Shown: piece after piece, positions 49,784-59,107 of the stretch
Layout of the letters: each line of letters starts with the position of its first letter
Numbering within the stretch: the stretch's first letter is position 1
Assembly (NCBI RefSeq): GCF_041027365.1
Contig: NZ_JBFTEH010000003.1
Location: 124,001 to 188,000, forward strand
Origin: VKMB-3413 sp041027365
GTDB taxonomy: Bacteria > Pseudomonadota > Alphaproteobacteria > Rhizobiales > Rhizobiaceae
Length of the DNA stretch: 64,000 nucleotides
Direction of reading: 5' to 3'
The notes under the pieces: model-generated
Databases searched by the model: none
Told to the model about the DNA's origin: nothing
The model's input: only the letters and a program-made list of their open reading frames with translations
Position numbers and translations under genes: made by a program

Positions 49784-51706
49784 CTACCTCCGCCCGAACA
49801 TCGTCTCGATGTCGGAAAGCTTCAGCTCGATGAAGGTCGGGCGGCCGTGATTGCACTGGCCGGCACCGGGCGTCACCTCCATCTCGCGCAACAGCGCGTT
49901 CATCTCGTCCGGGCGCAGCTGCCGGCCCGTCCGCACCGAGCCGTGGCAGGCGATGGTCGCGGCGACGTGGTCGATGCGGCTCCTCACCGTGTCGGCGGTG
50001 CCGAAATCGGCGAGTTCGTCGGCGAGGTCCCGGATCAGGCGGCCAACGTCCACCTGGCCGAGGATCGCCGGCGTCTCGCGCACCGCGACAGCGCCCGGAC
50101 CGAAGCGCTCCAGCGAAAGACCGAGGGCGGCGAGGGTCTCGGCGCTCTCCGCCAGCCGGTCGGCGTCGTCCTCCGGCAGATCGACGATCTCCGGGATGAG
50201 CAGGAGCTGCGAGGCGATCGTCTTGCCGTAGAGCGCCGCCTTCAGCGCCTCATAGGTCAGGCGTTCGTGTGCGGCATGGGCGTCGACGATGACGAGGCCG
50301 TCCCGCGTTTCGGCGACGATGAAGTTGCCGTGCAGCTGCGCCCGCGCCGCGCCGAGCGGATAGCGTTCGCCGTGATCGGCCTGCTCCGGCTGCCCCGAGA
50401 CCGCAGCCTCGGCGAAGGGACCCGGCGATGGTGCGCCCCCGGTGTCGGGAGCGGCCGAAGGATTGAAGGCGCCGTTGGACGCTGCCGCAGGTTGGGCCTC
50501 GGCAGCTGTCCGGTGGAGCACGGGCGCATCGGCGCGATCCGCTGCCTGCGCGTCCAACGGCCGGAAGGGCGACGCGCCCGCATCGTACTCCGCCTGCCGC
50601 GGCGCCGAGAAGCCGCCGGGGGCAAAGCCGTCGAAGCGCCGCGGCGCCGGCGTGACGCTCGGGGGCGCCGCCGGCCGCATGCGGGCCATCAGCCCGTTCG
50701 CGCCGGCGGTGGAGGACCGCAGGCCCGCTTCGGCAAAGGCCTGGCGGATGGCGCCGACGACGAGGCCGCGCACCAGGCCCGGATCGCGAAACCGGACATC
50801 GGCCTTGGCCGGGTGGACGTTGACGTCGACCAGCGCCGGATCGAGCGTCAGGAACAGGACGGCGACGGGATGGCGGTCCTTGGCGATGACGTCGGCATAG
50901 GCGCCGCGCAGCGCCGAGATCAGCATCTTGTCGCGCACCGGCCGGCCGTTGACGTAGAAATACTGCGCGAGGCCGTTGCCGCGGTTGTAGGTCGGCAGGC
51001 CGGCATGGCCGGCGAGCGCGACGCCCTCGCGCAGCGCATCGATCGGCACGGAATTCTCGGCGAATTCGCCCGACAGGACGTCGGCGATGCGCGACAGCGG
51101 ATCGAGCGCGGCGGACTCGAAGATCGTTGTCGAGCGGTCCGGCCCGGCGATCTCGAAGCGCACGGCGGGCGCGGCGATCGCCAGCCGCCGGACGACGTCG
51201 GTGATCGCGGCGCTCTCGGCCCGGTCGCTCTTCAGGAATTTCAGCCGCGCCGGGACGGCGTGGAAGAGGTCGCGCACCTCGACGACCGTGCCTCTGGACA
51301 GCGCCGCCGGGCGCGGGCCGTCGCAGCGGCCGTTGTCGACCGCGATCTCGAAGGCGTCCGGCGCGCCGGACGCCCGCGACTTCAGCGTCAGCCGCGCGAC
51401 CGAACCGATCGAGGGCAGCGCCTCGCCGCGAAAGCCGAGCGTCGCGATCTGCTCCAGCCCGCCGGCGAGCTTGGAGGTGCAGTGGCGGCGCACCGCGAGA
51501 GCGAGCTCGCCCTTCGCGATGCCGGTGCCGTCGTCGGTGACCCTGAGAAGCGTCTTGCCGCCGCCGGCGGTCGCGATCTCGATCCGCTTGGCGCCGGCGT
51601 CGAGGGCGTTCTCGACCAACTCCTTGACGACGCTCGCCGGCCGCTCGACCACCTCGCCGGCGGCGATCTGGTCGATCAGGTGTTCGTCGAGCTGGACGAT
51701 GGGCAA
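49784..51706 (-). CDS. mutL: DNA mismatch repair protein MutL
   Basis: GHKL ATPase that couples MutS mismatch recognition to strand removal, 640 residues. N-terminal ATPase motifs: 'ELVENALDAGAKRIEI', 'DDGTGI' and 'LGFRGEALPSIGSVA'. A Pro/Ala-rich linker covers about 350-430. In the C-terminal dimerisation part 'DAHAAHERLTYE' (about residue 475) matches the D-Q-H-A-x2-E-x4-E endonuclease motif except Q to A, and 'CNHGRPTFIEL' supplies the second metal motif. This points to an endonuclease-type MutL, in line with the lack of mutH in this class. Confidence 0.96.
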   Translation of the reverse strand: MPIVQLDEHLIDQIAAGEVVERPASVVKELVENALDAGAKRIEIATAGGGKTLLRVTDDGTGIAKGELALAVRRHCTSKLAGGLEQIATLGFRGEALPSIGSVARLTLKSRASGAPDAFEIAVDNGRCDGPRPAALSRGTVVEVRDLFHAVPARLKFLKSDRAESAAITDVVRRLAIAAPAVRFEIAGPDRSTTIFESAALDPLSRIADVLSGEFAENSVPIDALREGVALAGHAGLPTYNRGNGLAQYFYVNGRPVRDKMLISALRGAYADVIAKDRHPVAVLFLTLDPALVDVNVHPAKADVRFRDPGLVRGLVVGAIRQAFAEAGLRSSTAGANGLMARMRPAAPPSVTPAPRRFDGFAPGGFSAPRQAEYDAGASPFRPLDAQAADRADAPVLHRTAAEAQPAAASNGAFNPSAAPDTGGAPSPGPFAEAAVSGQPEQADHGERYPLGAARAQLHGNFIVAETRDGLVIVDAHAAHERLTYEALKAALYGKTIASQLLLIPEIVDLPEDDADRLAESAETLAALGLSLERFGPGAVAVRETPAILGQVDVGRLIRDLADELADFGTADTVRSRIDHVAATIACHGSVRTGRQLRPDEMNALLREMEVTPGAGQCNHGRPTFIELKLSDIETMFGRR

Positions 51707-51893
51707 GGGACGGCTCCGGCCGGAATCGCATCGGCGACTGAGCGCCCCTTTTACGGCAGCCGTCGAGCGGCTTCAAACGCCATGGGAGCATGGCGTGTGG
51801 ACAAGCGGCCGACCAAAGACGGCCCGCCGGGCTGCTGTGGCGGCGGATCCGGCCGGGCCCGCGCGATCTCCGCCAGCGCTGGGCGGCGATACG

Positions 51894-51921
51894 AAAAGGG
51901 CCGGCGTTGCGGCCGGCCCTT
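51894..51921 (-). terminator. Intrinsic terminator after the chemoreceptor gene
   Basis: Read leftward, AAGGGCCGGC and GCCGGCCCTT form a perfect 10-bp stem with a 6-nt loop, followed by TTTTCG. It lies just past the end of the methyl-accepting protein gene (stop at 51959) and before mutL. Confidence 0.75.
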
Positions 51922-51958
51922 CGATTGCGATCGCGAGTCTCGCAGCGGCGGCGAGGGC

Positions 51959-53890
51959 TCAGAACTCCTCCCAGCTCTCCTCGGCTGTTGCGGCCGCGGG
52001 CTTGCGGGCGGCGCCGCCCGATCCCGAGGCGCGCAGCTGCGGCACGGCGCGCGCGGCGGCAGGGCGAGGCGCCGGCGCCTGGGTGGCCGGCTGGGCGCGC
52101 TTTGCCGAAGCCGTTGCGCTCTTGGTCTTGAACTTCGTGATCGCCGCTGCCAGCTCGTCGGTCTCGGCCGCCAGCGTCTGCGCCGCCGCGGTGGACTCTT
52201 CCACCATCGCGGCGTTCTGCTGGGTCACCTTGTCCATCTGGTCGGCAGCCGTCGAGACTTCCCGCAGGCTCACCGCCTGCTCGCGCGCCGAGGCGGCGAT
52301 CGTCGCGATCACCTCGGTCATCGAGGAGACCTCCGCGACGATCTCCTCCAGCGACTGGCCCGACGCCGTCACCAGCTCGACGCCCCGCCCGACCTGTTCG
52401 CCGGATGCCTGGATCAGCCCCTTGATCTCCTTGGCCGCCTCCGCCGAGCGCTGGGCAAGGCCCCGCACCTCCTGCGCGACCACCGCGAAGCCCTTGCCGG
52501 CCTCGCCCGCGCGCGCCGCCTCGACGCCAGCGTTCAGGGCGAGGAGGTTGGTCTGGAAGGCGATCTCGTCGATCACCGAGATGATCTGGCCGATCTGGTT
52601 GGACGAGGCCTCGATCTCGCTCATCGCCTCGACCGCCCGGGCGACGATGGCGCCGCCCTTTGCGGCCTTCTCGCGGGCCGCGCTCGCCACCTTCTGGGCA
52701 TTGCCGGCGCCGTCGGCGGTCTGGTTCACCGCCCCGGTCACCTCGCCGAGCGCCGCCACCGTCTCCTCCAGGCTCGCCGCCTGCTGCTCGGTGCGCTGGG
52801 CGAGGTCGCCGGAGGCGATGGTGATCTCGGAAAGCCCGGTGCGGATCGAGCCGACCGAGGTGAGCACCTGGCCGATCGCGCCCTCGAGCGCCTCGACCGA
52901 GGCGTTGAACTTGGCCCGGATCGGCTCGAATTCCGGCGCCACCTGGCCGGCCATGCGCACGGTGAGGTCGCCGGCCGACAGCCGGTCGAAGCCCACCTCG
53001 ACCATGCCGACGAAGGCCCGGAGGTCCTCGGCCTTGGCATTGTCCAGCGCCGCCTGGCGCTGCTTGGCCTGGTCCTGCGAAATCCGCGCCGCCTCGGCCT
53101 CCTCGGCGAGGCGGTCACGCTCGATCGCCTGCTCCTTGAACACCTGCACCGCGCCGGCCATCTCGCCGATCTCGTCGCCGCGGCCGACCGCCGGCACTTC
53201 CACGCTCTTGTCGCCCGAGGCGAGGCGCCGCATCGCCGCGGTCATGGCGTTGATCGGCCGCGAGATCGACCGGGCCAGCGGCCAGGCGCAGGCGACGAGC
53301 ACGAGCAGCAGGAGGCCGGACCAGAGCGCCGTCAATTTCGCTTGGCCGAGGAATTGCGCGTCGAGATCGTCGACATAGACGCCGGTCGCGATCGACCACT
53401 GCCAGGGCCCGAAGCTCTCGGCATAGGCGAGCTTGGGCGACGGCTGCTTTTCGTTCAGCCGGGGCCAGACATAAGCGGTGAAGCCGCCCCCCTCCTTCGC
53501 ATGGCCGATCAGATCGCGCGTCTGGTGAAAGCCATTCGCGTCGACCGTGTCCCAATCGTTCCGCCCCTCCAGCTTCGGATTCGGATGAACGACCACGTCG
53601 CCGTCGTATTTGTGGATGAAGAAATAGTTGTTGTTGCCGTAGCGGATCGACCGGACGGCCGATGCCGCCAGCCGCTGGGCATCGGCTTGCGAAATTTCGC
53701 CCTTCTCCGCCTGTGCGGCAAAGCCCTTGACGATCGTCAGGGCGGTCTCAACTTCCGATTTCAGAAGTTCTTTGCGGTCCGCCCACATCGACTGGTGGAG
53801 CGAGTAAAGCTGGACCGACATCGCCACGATGCTGAGGAAGGCGGCGGACGCGATTAGTAGGGCGAGCTTACGTGTTATGGAGAACTTCAT
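51959..53890 (-). CDS. Methyl-accepting chemotaxis protein with single Cache domain
   Basis: Transmembrane chemoreceptor, 643 residues from 'MKFSITRKLALLIASAAFL'. First membrane span about 9-31, a periplasmic sCache_2 domain ('YGNNNYFFIHKYDGDVVVHPNP', in pieces, and 'WQWSIATGVYVDDLD') to about 190, second span about 190-212, then HAMP and the methyl-accepting coiled coil. The signalling tip 'DEIAFQTNLLALNAGVEAARAGEAG' is present in its conserved form (read in halves). The very C terminus 'EESWEEF' resembles the W-x-x-F pentapeptide that tethers CheR/CheB. An Ala/Pro-rich linker precedes it. sCache_2 domains usually bind small organic acids. No che genes are nearby, so signals go to a distant cluster. 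Confidence 0.93.
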   Translation of the reverse strand: MKFSITRKLALLIASAAFLSIVAMSVQLYSLHQSMWADRKELLKSEVETALTIVKGFAAQAEKGEISQADAQRLAASAVRSIRYGNNNYFFIHKYDGDVVVHPNPKLEGRNDWDTVDANGFHQTRDLIGHAKEGGGFTAYVWPRLNEKQPSPKLAYAESFGPWQWSIATGVYVDDLDAQFLGQAKLTALWSGLLLLVLVACAWPLARSISRPINAMTAAMRRLASGDKSVEVPAVGRGDEIGEMAGAVQVFKEQAIERDRLAEEAEAARISQDQAKQRQAALDNAKAEDLRAFVGMVEVGFDRLSAGDLTVRMAGQVAPEFEPIRAKFNASVEALEGAIGQVLTSVGSIRTGLSEITIASGDLAQRTEQQAASLEETVAALGEVTGAVNQTADGAGNAQKVASAAREKAAKGGAIVARAVEAMSEIEASSNQIGQIISVIDEIAFQTNLLALNAGVEAARAGEAGKGFAVVAQEVRGLAQRSAEAAKEIKGLIQASGEQVGRGVELVTASGQSLEEIVAEVSSMTEVIATIAASAREQAVSLREVSTAADQMDKVTQQNAAMVEESTAAAQTLAAETDELAAAITKFKTKSATASAKRAQPATQAPAPRPAAARAVPQLRASGSGGAARKPAAATAEESWEEF

Positions 53891-54150
53891 CGAATGGAGC
53901 CGGTTGCTGGAGAATGAGATGCGACGCGCGCGAGCTTTGCCTAAATGTGCGAAGAAATGTTTAGGAGCGGAGGCCGGCGGGCGCGCGTGAACCGGTCCCG
54001 CCTCCCTCAGACATCGGCCGCAAGCTCTTTCTGCTGGAGCATGCCCCGGGCGTTCAGAGATTCCGGAGCGGCATCCGCGCATCGCCAAGAGGGCCGCAAG
54101 CGCCTATCCTCTCCCGTGACGACGAACGGAACCGCGGTGGGAGACCCACG

Positions 54151-54531
54151 ATGACATCGATGAAGGACATGATGGATGCGGCGAATGCCGCCGTGCCGAA
54201 GATTTCGGCTGAGGAGGCGCAGCGCCTCGCGGCCGAGGAGAACGCGCTGATCCTCGACGTGCGCGAGCCGGCCGAGGTGGCGGCCACCGGCAAGGCCAAG
54301 GGCGCGCTGAACGTGCCGCGCGGCATGCTGGAGTTCAAGGCCGATCCCGGCGCCGCCTCGGCGGATCCGGCCTTTGCGAGAGACCGGCCGGTGGTGATCT
54401 ACTGCGCCGCCGGCGCACGGGCAGCGCTCGCCGGCAAGACGCTGCGGGAGATGGGCTACGAGAAGGTCTACAATCTCGGCGGCTTCAAGGACTGGGCCGA
54501 GGCCGGCGGCGAGACCGAGCCCGGCAGCTGA
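54151..54531 (+). CDS. Rhodanese-like domain protein
   Basis: A 126-residue single-domain rhodanese. 'ISAEEAQRLAAEENALILDVREPAEV' carries the conserved Asp-Val-Arg, and the active-site loop is 'VIYCAAGARAALAG' with Cys85. 'LNVPRGMLEF' and 'YEKVYNLGGFKDWAEAGG' complete the family pattern. It could transfer sulfur from thiosulfate to cyanide or to a protein acceptor; substrate unknown. Divergent from the chemoreceptor gene and followed after about 130 bp by an acyl-CoA synthetase gene. Confidence 0.92.
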   Translation: MTSMKDMMDAANAAVPKISAEEAQRLAAEENALILDVREPAEVAATGKAKGALNVPRGMLEFKADPGAASADPAFARDRPVVIYCAAGARAALAGKTLREMGYEKVYNLGGFKDWAEAGGETEPGS

Positions 54532-54662
54532 GGCCGGACGTCGGCGCGGCGGGCCGACGCCGGAGGCAGAGACGCGCGACCCGAGGCGGGAGGCTCCGGC
54601 CGCGCGACGAAAAGGGCATTGCCTGACCAGCGGGTCGCGACGAGACGGGAGGACGGTCGGAG

Positions 54663-56354
54663 ATGACGCAGGACTTGAGCTATGTGCACGGAGCGAGCGC
54701 GACGCCGCTCCTCTGCCTCACCATCGGGGCCTGTCTCGACGAGACGGCAGCGCGTTTTCCCGAGCGCGAGGCGCTGGTCGTCCCGCATCAGGGCACGCGC
54801 TGGACCTGGGCGAGGTTGCGCGACGAGGCCGACGCCTTCGCCGCGGGGCTGCTGGCGCTCGGCCTGAGGCCCGGCGAGCGGATCGGCATCTGGTCGGCGA
54901 ACAACACCGAATGGGTGGTCGCGCAGTTCGCCACCGCGAAGCTGGGCCTGATCCTCGTCACCATCAACCCGGCCTACCGGGTGCACGAGCTGGAATACGC
55001 CCTGAACAAGGTCGGCTGCGCCGCGCTGATCCTGTCGCCGGCGCTGAAGTCCAGCGACTACATCGCCATGCTGCAGTCGCTGGCGCCCGAGCTCGCCGAC
55101 TGCCGACCGGGAGAACTTGCAGCGGCGCGGCTGCCGTCCCTCAGGACCGTGATCCGCATGGGGGCCGACAAGACGGCCGGCATGTTCAACTTCGCCGACA
55201 TTCCGGGGCTGGCGGACGATGCGCATCGCGCGCGGCTGGCGGAAATCGGGGCGGCGCTGCAGCCCGACGATCCGATCAACATCCAGTTCACCTCCGGGAC
55301 GACCGGCCGGCCGAAGGGCGCGACCCTGTCGCACCACAACATCCTCAACAACGGCTATTTCGTCGGCGAGGCGATGAAGCTGAGCGAGGTGGACCGGATC
55401 TGCATTCCGGTCCCCTTCTACCACTGCTTCGGCATGGTGATGGGCAATCTCGGCGCCGTCACCCACGGCGCGGCGATGGTCATCCCCGGCGAGAGCTTCG
55501 ATCCGCGTGCGGTCCTGGAGACGGTCGCGGCGGAGCGCTGCACGGCGCTCTACGGCGTGCCGACGATGTTCATCGCCGAACTGAATCATCCGGACTTTTC
55601 CGCCTTCGACCTCACCTCGCTGCGCACCGGGATCATGGCGGGATCGCCCTGCCCGGTGGAGGTGATGCGCAAGGTGCTCGGCCAGATGCACATGCCGGAG
55701 GTGACGATCGCCTACGGCATGACTGAGACGAGCCCGGTCAGCTTCCAGAGCGCCGTCGACGATCCGCTGGAGCGGCGCGTGTCGACCATCGGGCGGGTGC
55801 ATCCGCATGTCGAGGTGAAGATCGTCGACGCGGAAGGCCGGATGGTGCCGCGCGGGGTCCGGGGCGAGCTGCTCACCCGCGGCTATTCCGTCATGTCCGG
55901 CTATTGGGACGACGCGGAGATGACGGCGGCGGCGATCGACCGGGCGCGCTGGATGCACACCGGCGACCTCGCCGAGATCGACGCCGCCGGCTATTGCAAC
56001 ATCGTCGGCCGGATCAAGGACATGGTGATCCGCGGCGGCGAGAACATCTATCCGCGCGAGGTCGAGGAGTTCCTCTACACCCATCCGAAGATCCGCGACG
56101 TGCAGGTCTTCGGCGTGCCCGACCCGCGCTACGGCGAGCAGCTCTGCGCCTGGATCATTCCGGCCGAGGGCGCGGCGCTGGACGAGGACGAGATCGCCGC
56201 CTTCTGCGCCGACAGGATCGCCCATTACAAGGTGCCGCGGGTGATCCGCTTTGTCGATGCCTTTCCGATGACCGTGACCGGCAAGATCCAGAAGTTCGTC
56301 ATGCGCGAGACGATGATGGGAGAGCTGGGCGTCGAGGCTGAGACGACGGCTTGA
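54663..56354 (+). CDS. AMP-binding protein, acyl-CoA synthetase
   Basis: ANL-superfamily enzyme that activates a fatty or other carboxylic acid to its CoA thioester through an acyl-adenylate. 563 residues. The AMP-binding P-loop is 'QFTSGTTGRPKGATLSHHNIL', the A5 region 'YGMTETSPVSFQSAVDDP' and the A7/A8 part 'WMHTGDLAEIDAAGYCNIVGRIKDMVIRGGENIYPREVEE' (in pieces). The catalytic Lys is in 'MTVTGKIQKFVMRE'. Medium-chain preference is common in this subfamily, but acceptor length is not certain. Single gene, strong own promoter not recognised. Confidence 0.93.
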   Translation: MTQDLSYVHGASATPLLCLTIGACLDETAARFPEREALVVPHQGTRWTWARLRDEADAFAAGLLALGLRPGERIGIWSANNTEWVVAQFATAKLGLILVTINPAYRVHELEYALNKVGCAALILSPALKSSDYIAMLQSLAPELADCRPGELAAARLPSLRTVIRMGADKTAGMFNFADIPGLADDAHRARLAEIGAALQPDDPINIQFTSGTTGRPKGATLSHHNILNNGYFVGEAMKLSEVDRICIPVPFYHCFGMVMGNLGAVTHGAAMVIPGESFDPRAVLETVAAERCTALYGVPTMFIAELNHPDFSAFDLTSLRTGIMAGSPCPVEVMRKVLGQMHMPEVTIAYGMTETSPVSFQSAVDDPLERRVSTIGRVHPHVEVKIVDAEGRMVPRGVRGELLTRGYSVMSGYWDDAEMTAAAIDRARWMHTGDLAEIDAAGYCNIVGRIKDMVIRGGENIYPREVEEFLYTHPKIRDVQVFGVPDPRYGEQLCAWIIPAEGAALDEDEIAAFCADRIAHYKVPRVIRFVDAFPMTVTGKIQKFVMRETMMGELGVEAETTA

Positions 56355-56412
56355 GAATGCTGGCGCGGTCGTTCGAAGGTCATTAGCTTGAAGGCAATGG
56401 CGGAGATACACG

Positions 56413-56688
56413 ATGACGGCCGAACGACGCATCACGGTAACGCTGGGCGAGGAGCAACGCCTCCTGGACGAGCAGCTCGCTTCCGGAGACTACGCCGACG
56501 CCAGTGAGGTGCTGAGGGCCGGCCTCTTGGCGCTCGAGCGGGAAGATTGGCCGCTCGGCGAGGAAATGCGCGCCGGGATCCAGGATGCGCTCGACGATCA
56601 AAGCCCCGTCCTCAAGGCCACCGACGTCTTCTCTCGCCTGGAAGAACGACATGCTGAGCGGATGAAGGCCAGCGGGCGTGGCGCGTGA
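56413..56688 (+). CDS. parD: ParD family antitoxin
   Basis: A 91-residue ribbon-helix-helix antitoxin of the ParD/CC2985 type: 'RRITVTLGEEQRLLDEQLASGDYADASEVLRAGLLALERED' in pieces. The N-terminal half binds DNA as a dimer and the acidic, charged C-terminal half covers the toxin. It overlaps the downstream toxin frame by 11 nt, the usual order antitoxin then toxin. The toxin frame is interrupted, so this antitoxin may now be orphaned. Confidence 0.88.
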   Translation: MTAERRITVTLGEEQRLLDEQLASGDYADASEVLRAGLLALEREDWPLGEEMRAGIQDALDDQSPVLKATDVFSRLEERHAERMKASGRGA

Positions 56689-57001
56689 GGTCGTCTACCA
56701 TCGGAGGGCGGCCGAAGACCTCGACCACATCTACGACTTCATTTCGCAAGACAGCCCGATGGCCGCAATCGGGGTCGTACGCAGGGTCAGACAGTCGTGC
56801 AACCGGCTTTCGGCTTTTCCGCCCCTTGGCCGCCGGCGCCCGGAATTTTCTGCAGAGGTCCGGACCCTCACCCTGGTCCGAACCTGACTGGTCGCCTATC
56901 GCGTCGAGCCGGATCGGGTCACGATCCTGCGAGTTTTCTATGCCGGGCGAGACACCGAGGAACTGCTGAGGCAGGAGGCGGCGAAGTCGGACGACTGGTG
57001 A
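56678..57001 (+). pseudogene. parE: ParE family toxin interrupted by an in-frame TGA
   Basis: The GTG at 56678 opens a ParE/RelE-superfamily toxin: 'REVVYHRRAAEDLDHIYDFISQDSP', 'LGRRRPEFSAEVRTLTLVRT'. A TGA at 56885-56887 stops it after 69 residues. In the same frame the sequence continues 'LVAYRVEPDRVTILRVFYAGRDTEELL' and ends at a TGA at 56999-57001, giving the full family length (about 107). The lost part carries the last strands and the active-site region. The TGA sits where the family has an ordinary residue before 'L-V-x-Y-R', so one substitution would explain it. Toxin is probably inactive; a sequencing error is the alternative. Confidence 0.82.
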
Positions 57002-57017
57002 TGGGGCCGCGGCTCCC

Positions 57018-59069
57018 TCAGAGACGCTCCTCGACCAGGATGGCGACCGACCGCGCAGCGACGAGCAGCGCGCCCTCGGCAAGCCGCCGTGGCAGAGCCT
57101 CCGGCCGGTCCGACCGGACCTGCAGCGAAAAGACGCGGCCCGGGCGAGCGGCCGGTAGTGCGACCCCCGCCTCGTCCTCGGCGGCGTTGAGATAGACGAT
57201 CGCCCTCTCGGCACCGGTGTCACCGGTCGCCTGCGGCACGAAGACGCTCATGCCGAGGAGGCGCCGCCCCGGCTGTTCCCAGTCGGCCTCGGTCATCGCC
57301 GCGCCGTCCTCGCGCAGCCAGACGACATCCGGGATGTCGCCGCCCTTCGCCGGCTGGCCGGTGAGGAAGCGGTCGGCGGACAGCGCCGGATGCGCCCGCC
57401 GCAGCGCTGCGAGCCTTGCGACGAAGGCGGTCAGCGTCTCGTCGGCCCGGCTCCAGTCGAGCCAGGTGACCTCGTTGTCCTGGCAATAGGCGTTGTTGTT
57501 GCCGCCCTGCGTGCGGGCGAACTCGTCGCCGGCGACCAGCATCAGGCTCCCGCGTGAAACGAAGAGGGTCGCGAGCAGCGCGCGGATATCGCGCCGGCGG
57601 GCCTCTATGACGGCCGGATCGCCTGTCTCGCCCTCGACGCCGTGGTTCCAGGAATGGTTGTCGTTGTGGCCGTCGCGGTTCTGCTCGCCGTTCGCTTCGT
57701 TGTGCTTCTCCTCGTAGGCCACGAGGTCGGCGAGCGAGAAGCCGTCATGGACGGCGATCATGTTGACGCCGGAAGAGGGGCGGCGCCCGCTTGTCGCGTA
57801 GAGGTCCGCCGAGCCCGCGAGACGCGTCGCCAGCGCGCCGACCATGCCGTCCTCGCCGCGCCAGAAGCGGCGGACGTCGTCGCGGAACTTGTCCTGCCAT
57901 TCGAACCAGGGCGGCGGGAAGCGCCCAACCTGATAGCCGCCGGGGCCGATGTCCCAGGGTTCGGCGACATGGATGCGGTGCTTCAGCACAGGGTCGGCGG
58001 CGATCATCCGGAAGACCGGTGCTTGCGGCGAGAAGCCGTCCGGCATGCGGCCGAGCACGGTGGCGAGGTCGTAGCGGAAGCCGTCCATGCCGGTCGTCTC
58101 GACCCAGCTCCGCAGCGTGTCGACGAGGAGGCGCGCCACCGGGGGCCTGTGCGCGGCGAAGGTGTTGCCGCAGCCGGTGTCGTTGACCAGCATGCCGGGC
58201 TCGGCCTCGGCATGGCGGTAGTAGAGGAAGTTGTCGAGGCCGCGATAGGAGAGCGTCGGCCCGGCCTCGTCGCCCTCGCCGGAATGGTTGAGCACGACGT
58301 CGAGGAGAACCCGGATGCCGCGGGCGTGCAGCGCCTCGACCGTCCGCCGGACGTCGGCGAGGCCGCCGGGCGCCAGCCGCGGGTCCGGCGCCATGTGGGT
58401 GATCGGGTTGTAGCCCCAGGCGTTGGTGAGGCCGAGCCGTGTCAGATGCGCCTCGTCGATCCAGGCGGCCAGCGGCATCAGCTCGACCGTCTCGACGCCG
58501 ATCCGCTCGAGATGGTCGAGGAGCACCGGCTCGGCGAGCGCGGCGATGGTGCCGCGGATCGCGGTCGGGATGTCCGGATGGCGCTGCGAGAACGCCCGCA
58601 CCAGCACCTCGTAGGTGAAGCCGGGCGGCGAAAAGGGCAGGGGCTGCGCATCGCGCGCAGGGTCGGCGACGATCGCCTTCGGCATATAGGGCGCGCTGTC
58701 GAGGCCCTGGCCCGGCGGCGCGGCGAGCACCGGGTGGTAGAGGAACGGCCGGTCGATCTGCAGCGCGTAAGGATCGACGAGCAGCTTCGACGCGTCGAAG
58801 CGGTAGCCATCGTCGGGCGCATAAGCGCCGTGCGCCCTCAGGCCGTAGCGCGTGCCGGCCTTGAGCCCCGGCACGAAGCCGAAGAAGACGCCGTCCGTGC
58901 GGCCGGGCAGCGCGAGGCGCTGGACCTCCTTCGTCCCAGCCGTATCGAACAGGCAGAGCTCGATCGCCTCGGCGTTCTCCGAGACGACGGCGAAGTGGGT
59001 GCCGTCAGGGGCCAGGGTCGCGCCCGGGCGCTCGGGGATGCCGCGCTCGGCGGTGATCTGGAAGGTCAT
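57018..59069 (-). CDS. glgX: Glycogen debranching enzyme
   Basis: GH13 isoamylase-type enzyme that removes alpha-1,6 branches left by glycogen phosphorylase. 683 residues. The N-terminal CBM48 part is at 'GATLAPDGTHFAVVSENAEAIELCLFD' (in pieces). GH13 motifs are 'VLLDVVLNHSGEGD', 'GMDGFRYDLATVLG' (nucleophile Asp), 'HVAEPWDIG' (acid/base Glu) and 'NHSWNHGVEG'. It is the last gene of the leftward glycogen cluster but is separated from pgm by a toxin-antitoxin pair. Its end is convergent with the broken ParDE module. Confidence 0.95.
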   Translation of the reverse strand: MTFQITAERGIPERPGATLAPDGTHFAVVSENAEAIELCLFDTAGTKEVQRLALPGRTDGVFFGFVPGLKAGTRYGLRAHGAYAPDDGYRFDASKLLVDPYALQIDRPFLYHPVLAAPPGQGLDSAPYMPKAIVADPARDAQPLPFSPPGFTYEVLVRAFSQRHPDIPTAIRGTIAALAEPVLLDHLERIGVETVELMPLAAWIDEAHLTRLGLTNAWGYNPITHMAPDPRLAPGGLADVRRTVEALHARGIRVLLDVVLNHSGEGDEAGPTLSYRGLDNFLYYRHAEAEPGMLVNDTGCGNTFAAHRPPVARLLVDTLRSWVETTGMDGFRYDLATVLGRMPDGFSPQAPVFRMIAADPVLKHRIHVAEPWDIGPGGYQVGRFPPPWFEWQDKFRDDVRRFWRGEDGMVGALATRLAGSADLYATSGRRPSSGVNMIAVHDGFSLADLVAYEEKHNEANGEQNRDGHNDNHSWNHGVEGETGDPAVIEARRRDIRALLATLFVSRGSLMLVAGDEFARTQGGNNNAYCQDNEVTWLDWSRADETLTAFVARLAALRRAHPALSADRFLTGQPAKGGDIPDVVWLREDGAAMTEADWEQPGRRLLGMSVFVPQATGDTGAERAIVYLNAAEDEAGVALPAARPGRVFSLQVRSDRPEALPRRLAEGALLVAARSVAILVEERL

Positions 59070-59107
59070 GAGCGAGGGTTGGCTGAAGACTTTATTGAGC
59101 GCGGTGC

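Noticed and set aside
49634..53857. 1407-codon open frame on the plus strand opposite mutL and the chemoreceptor
   Set aside because: It is antisense to two clear genes, is Arg/Ala/Gly-rich without any domain pattern, and arises from GC-rich third positions of the real genes.
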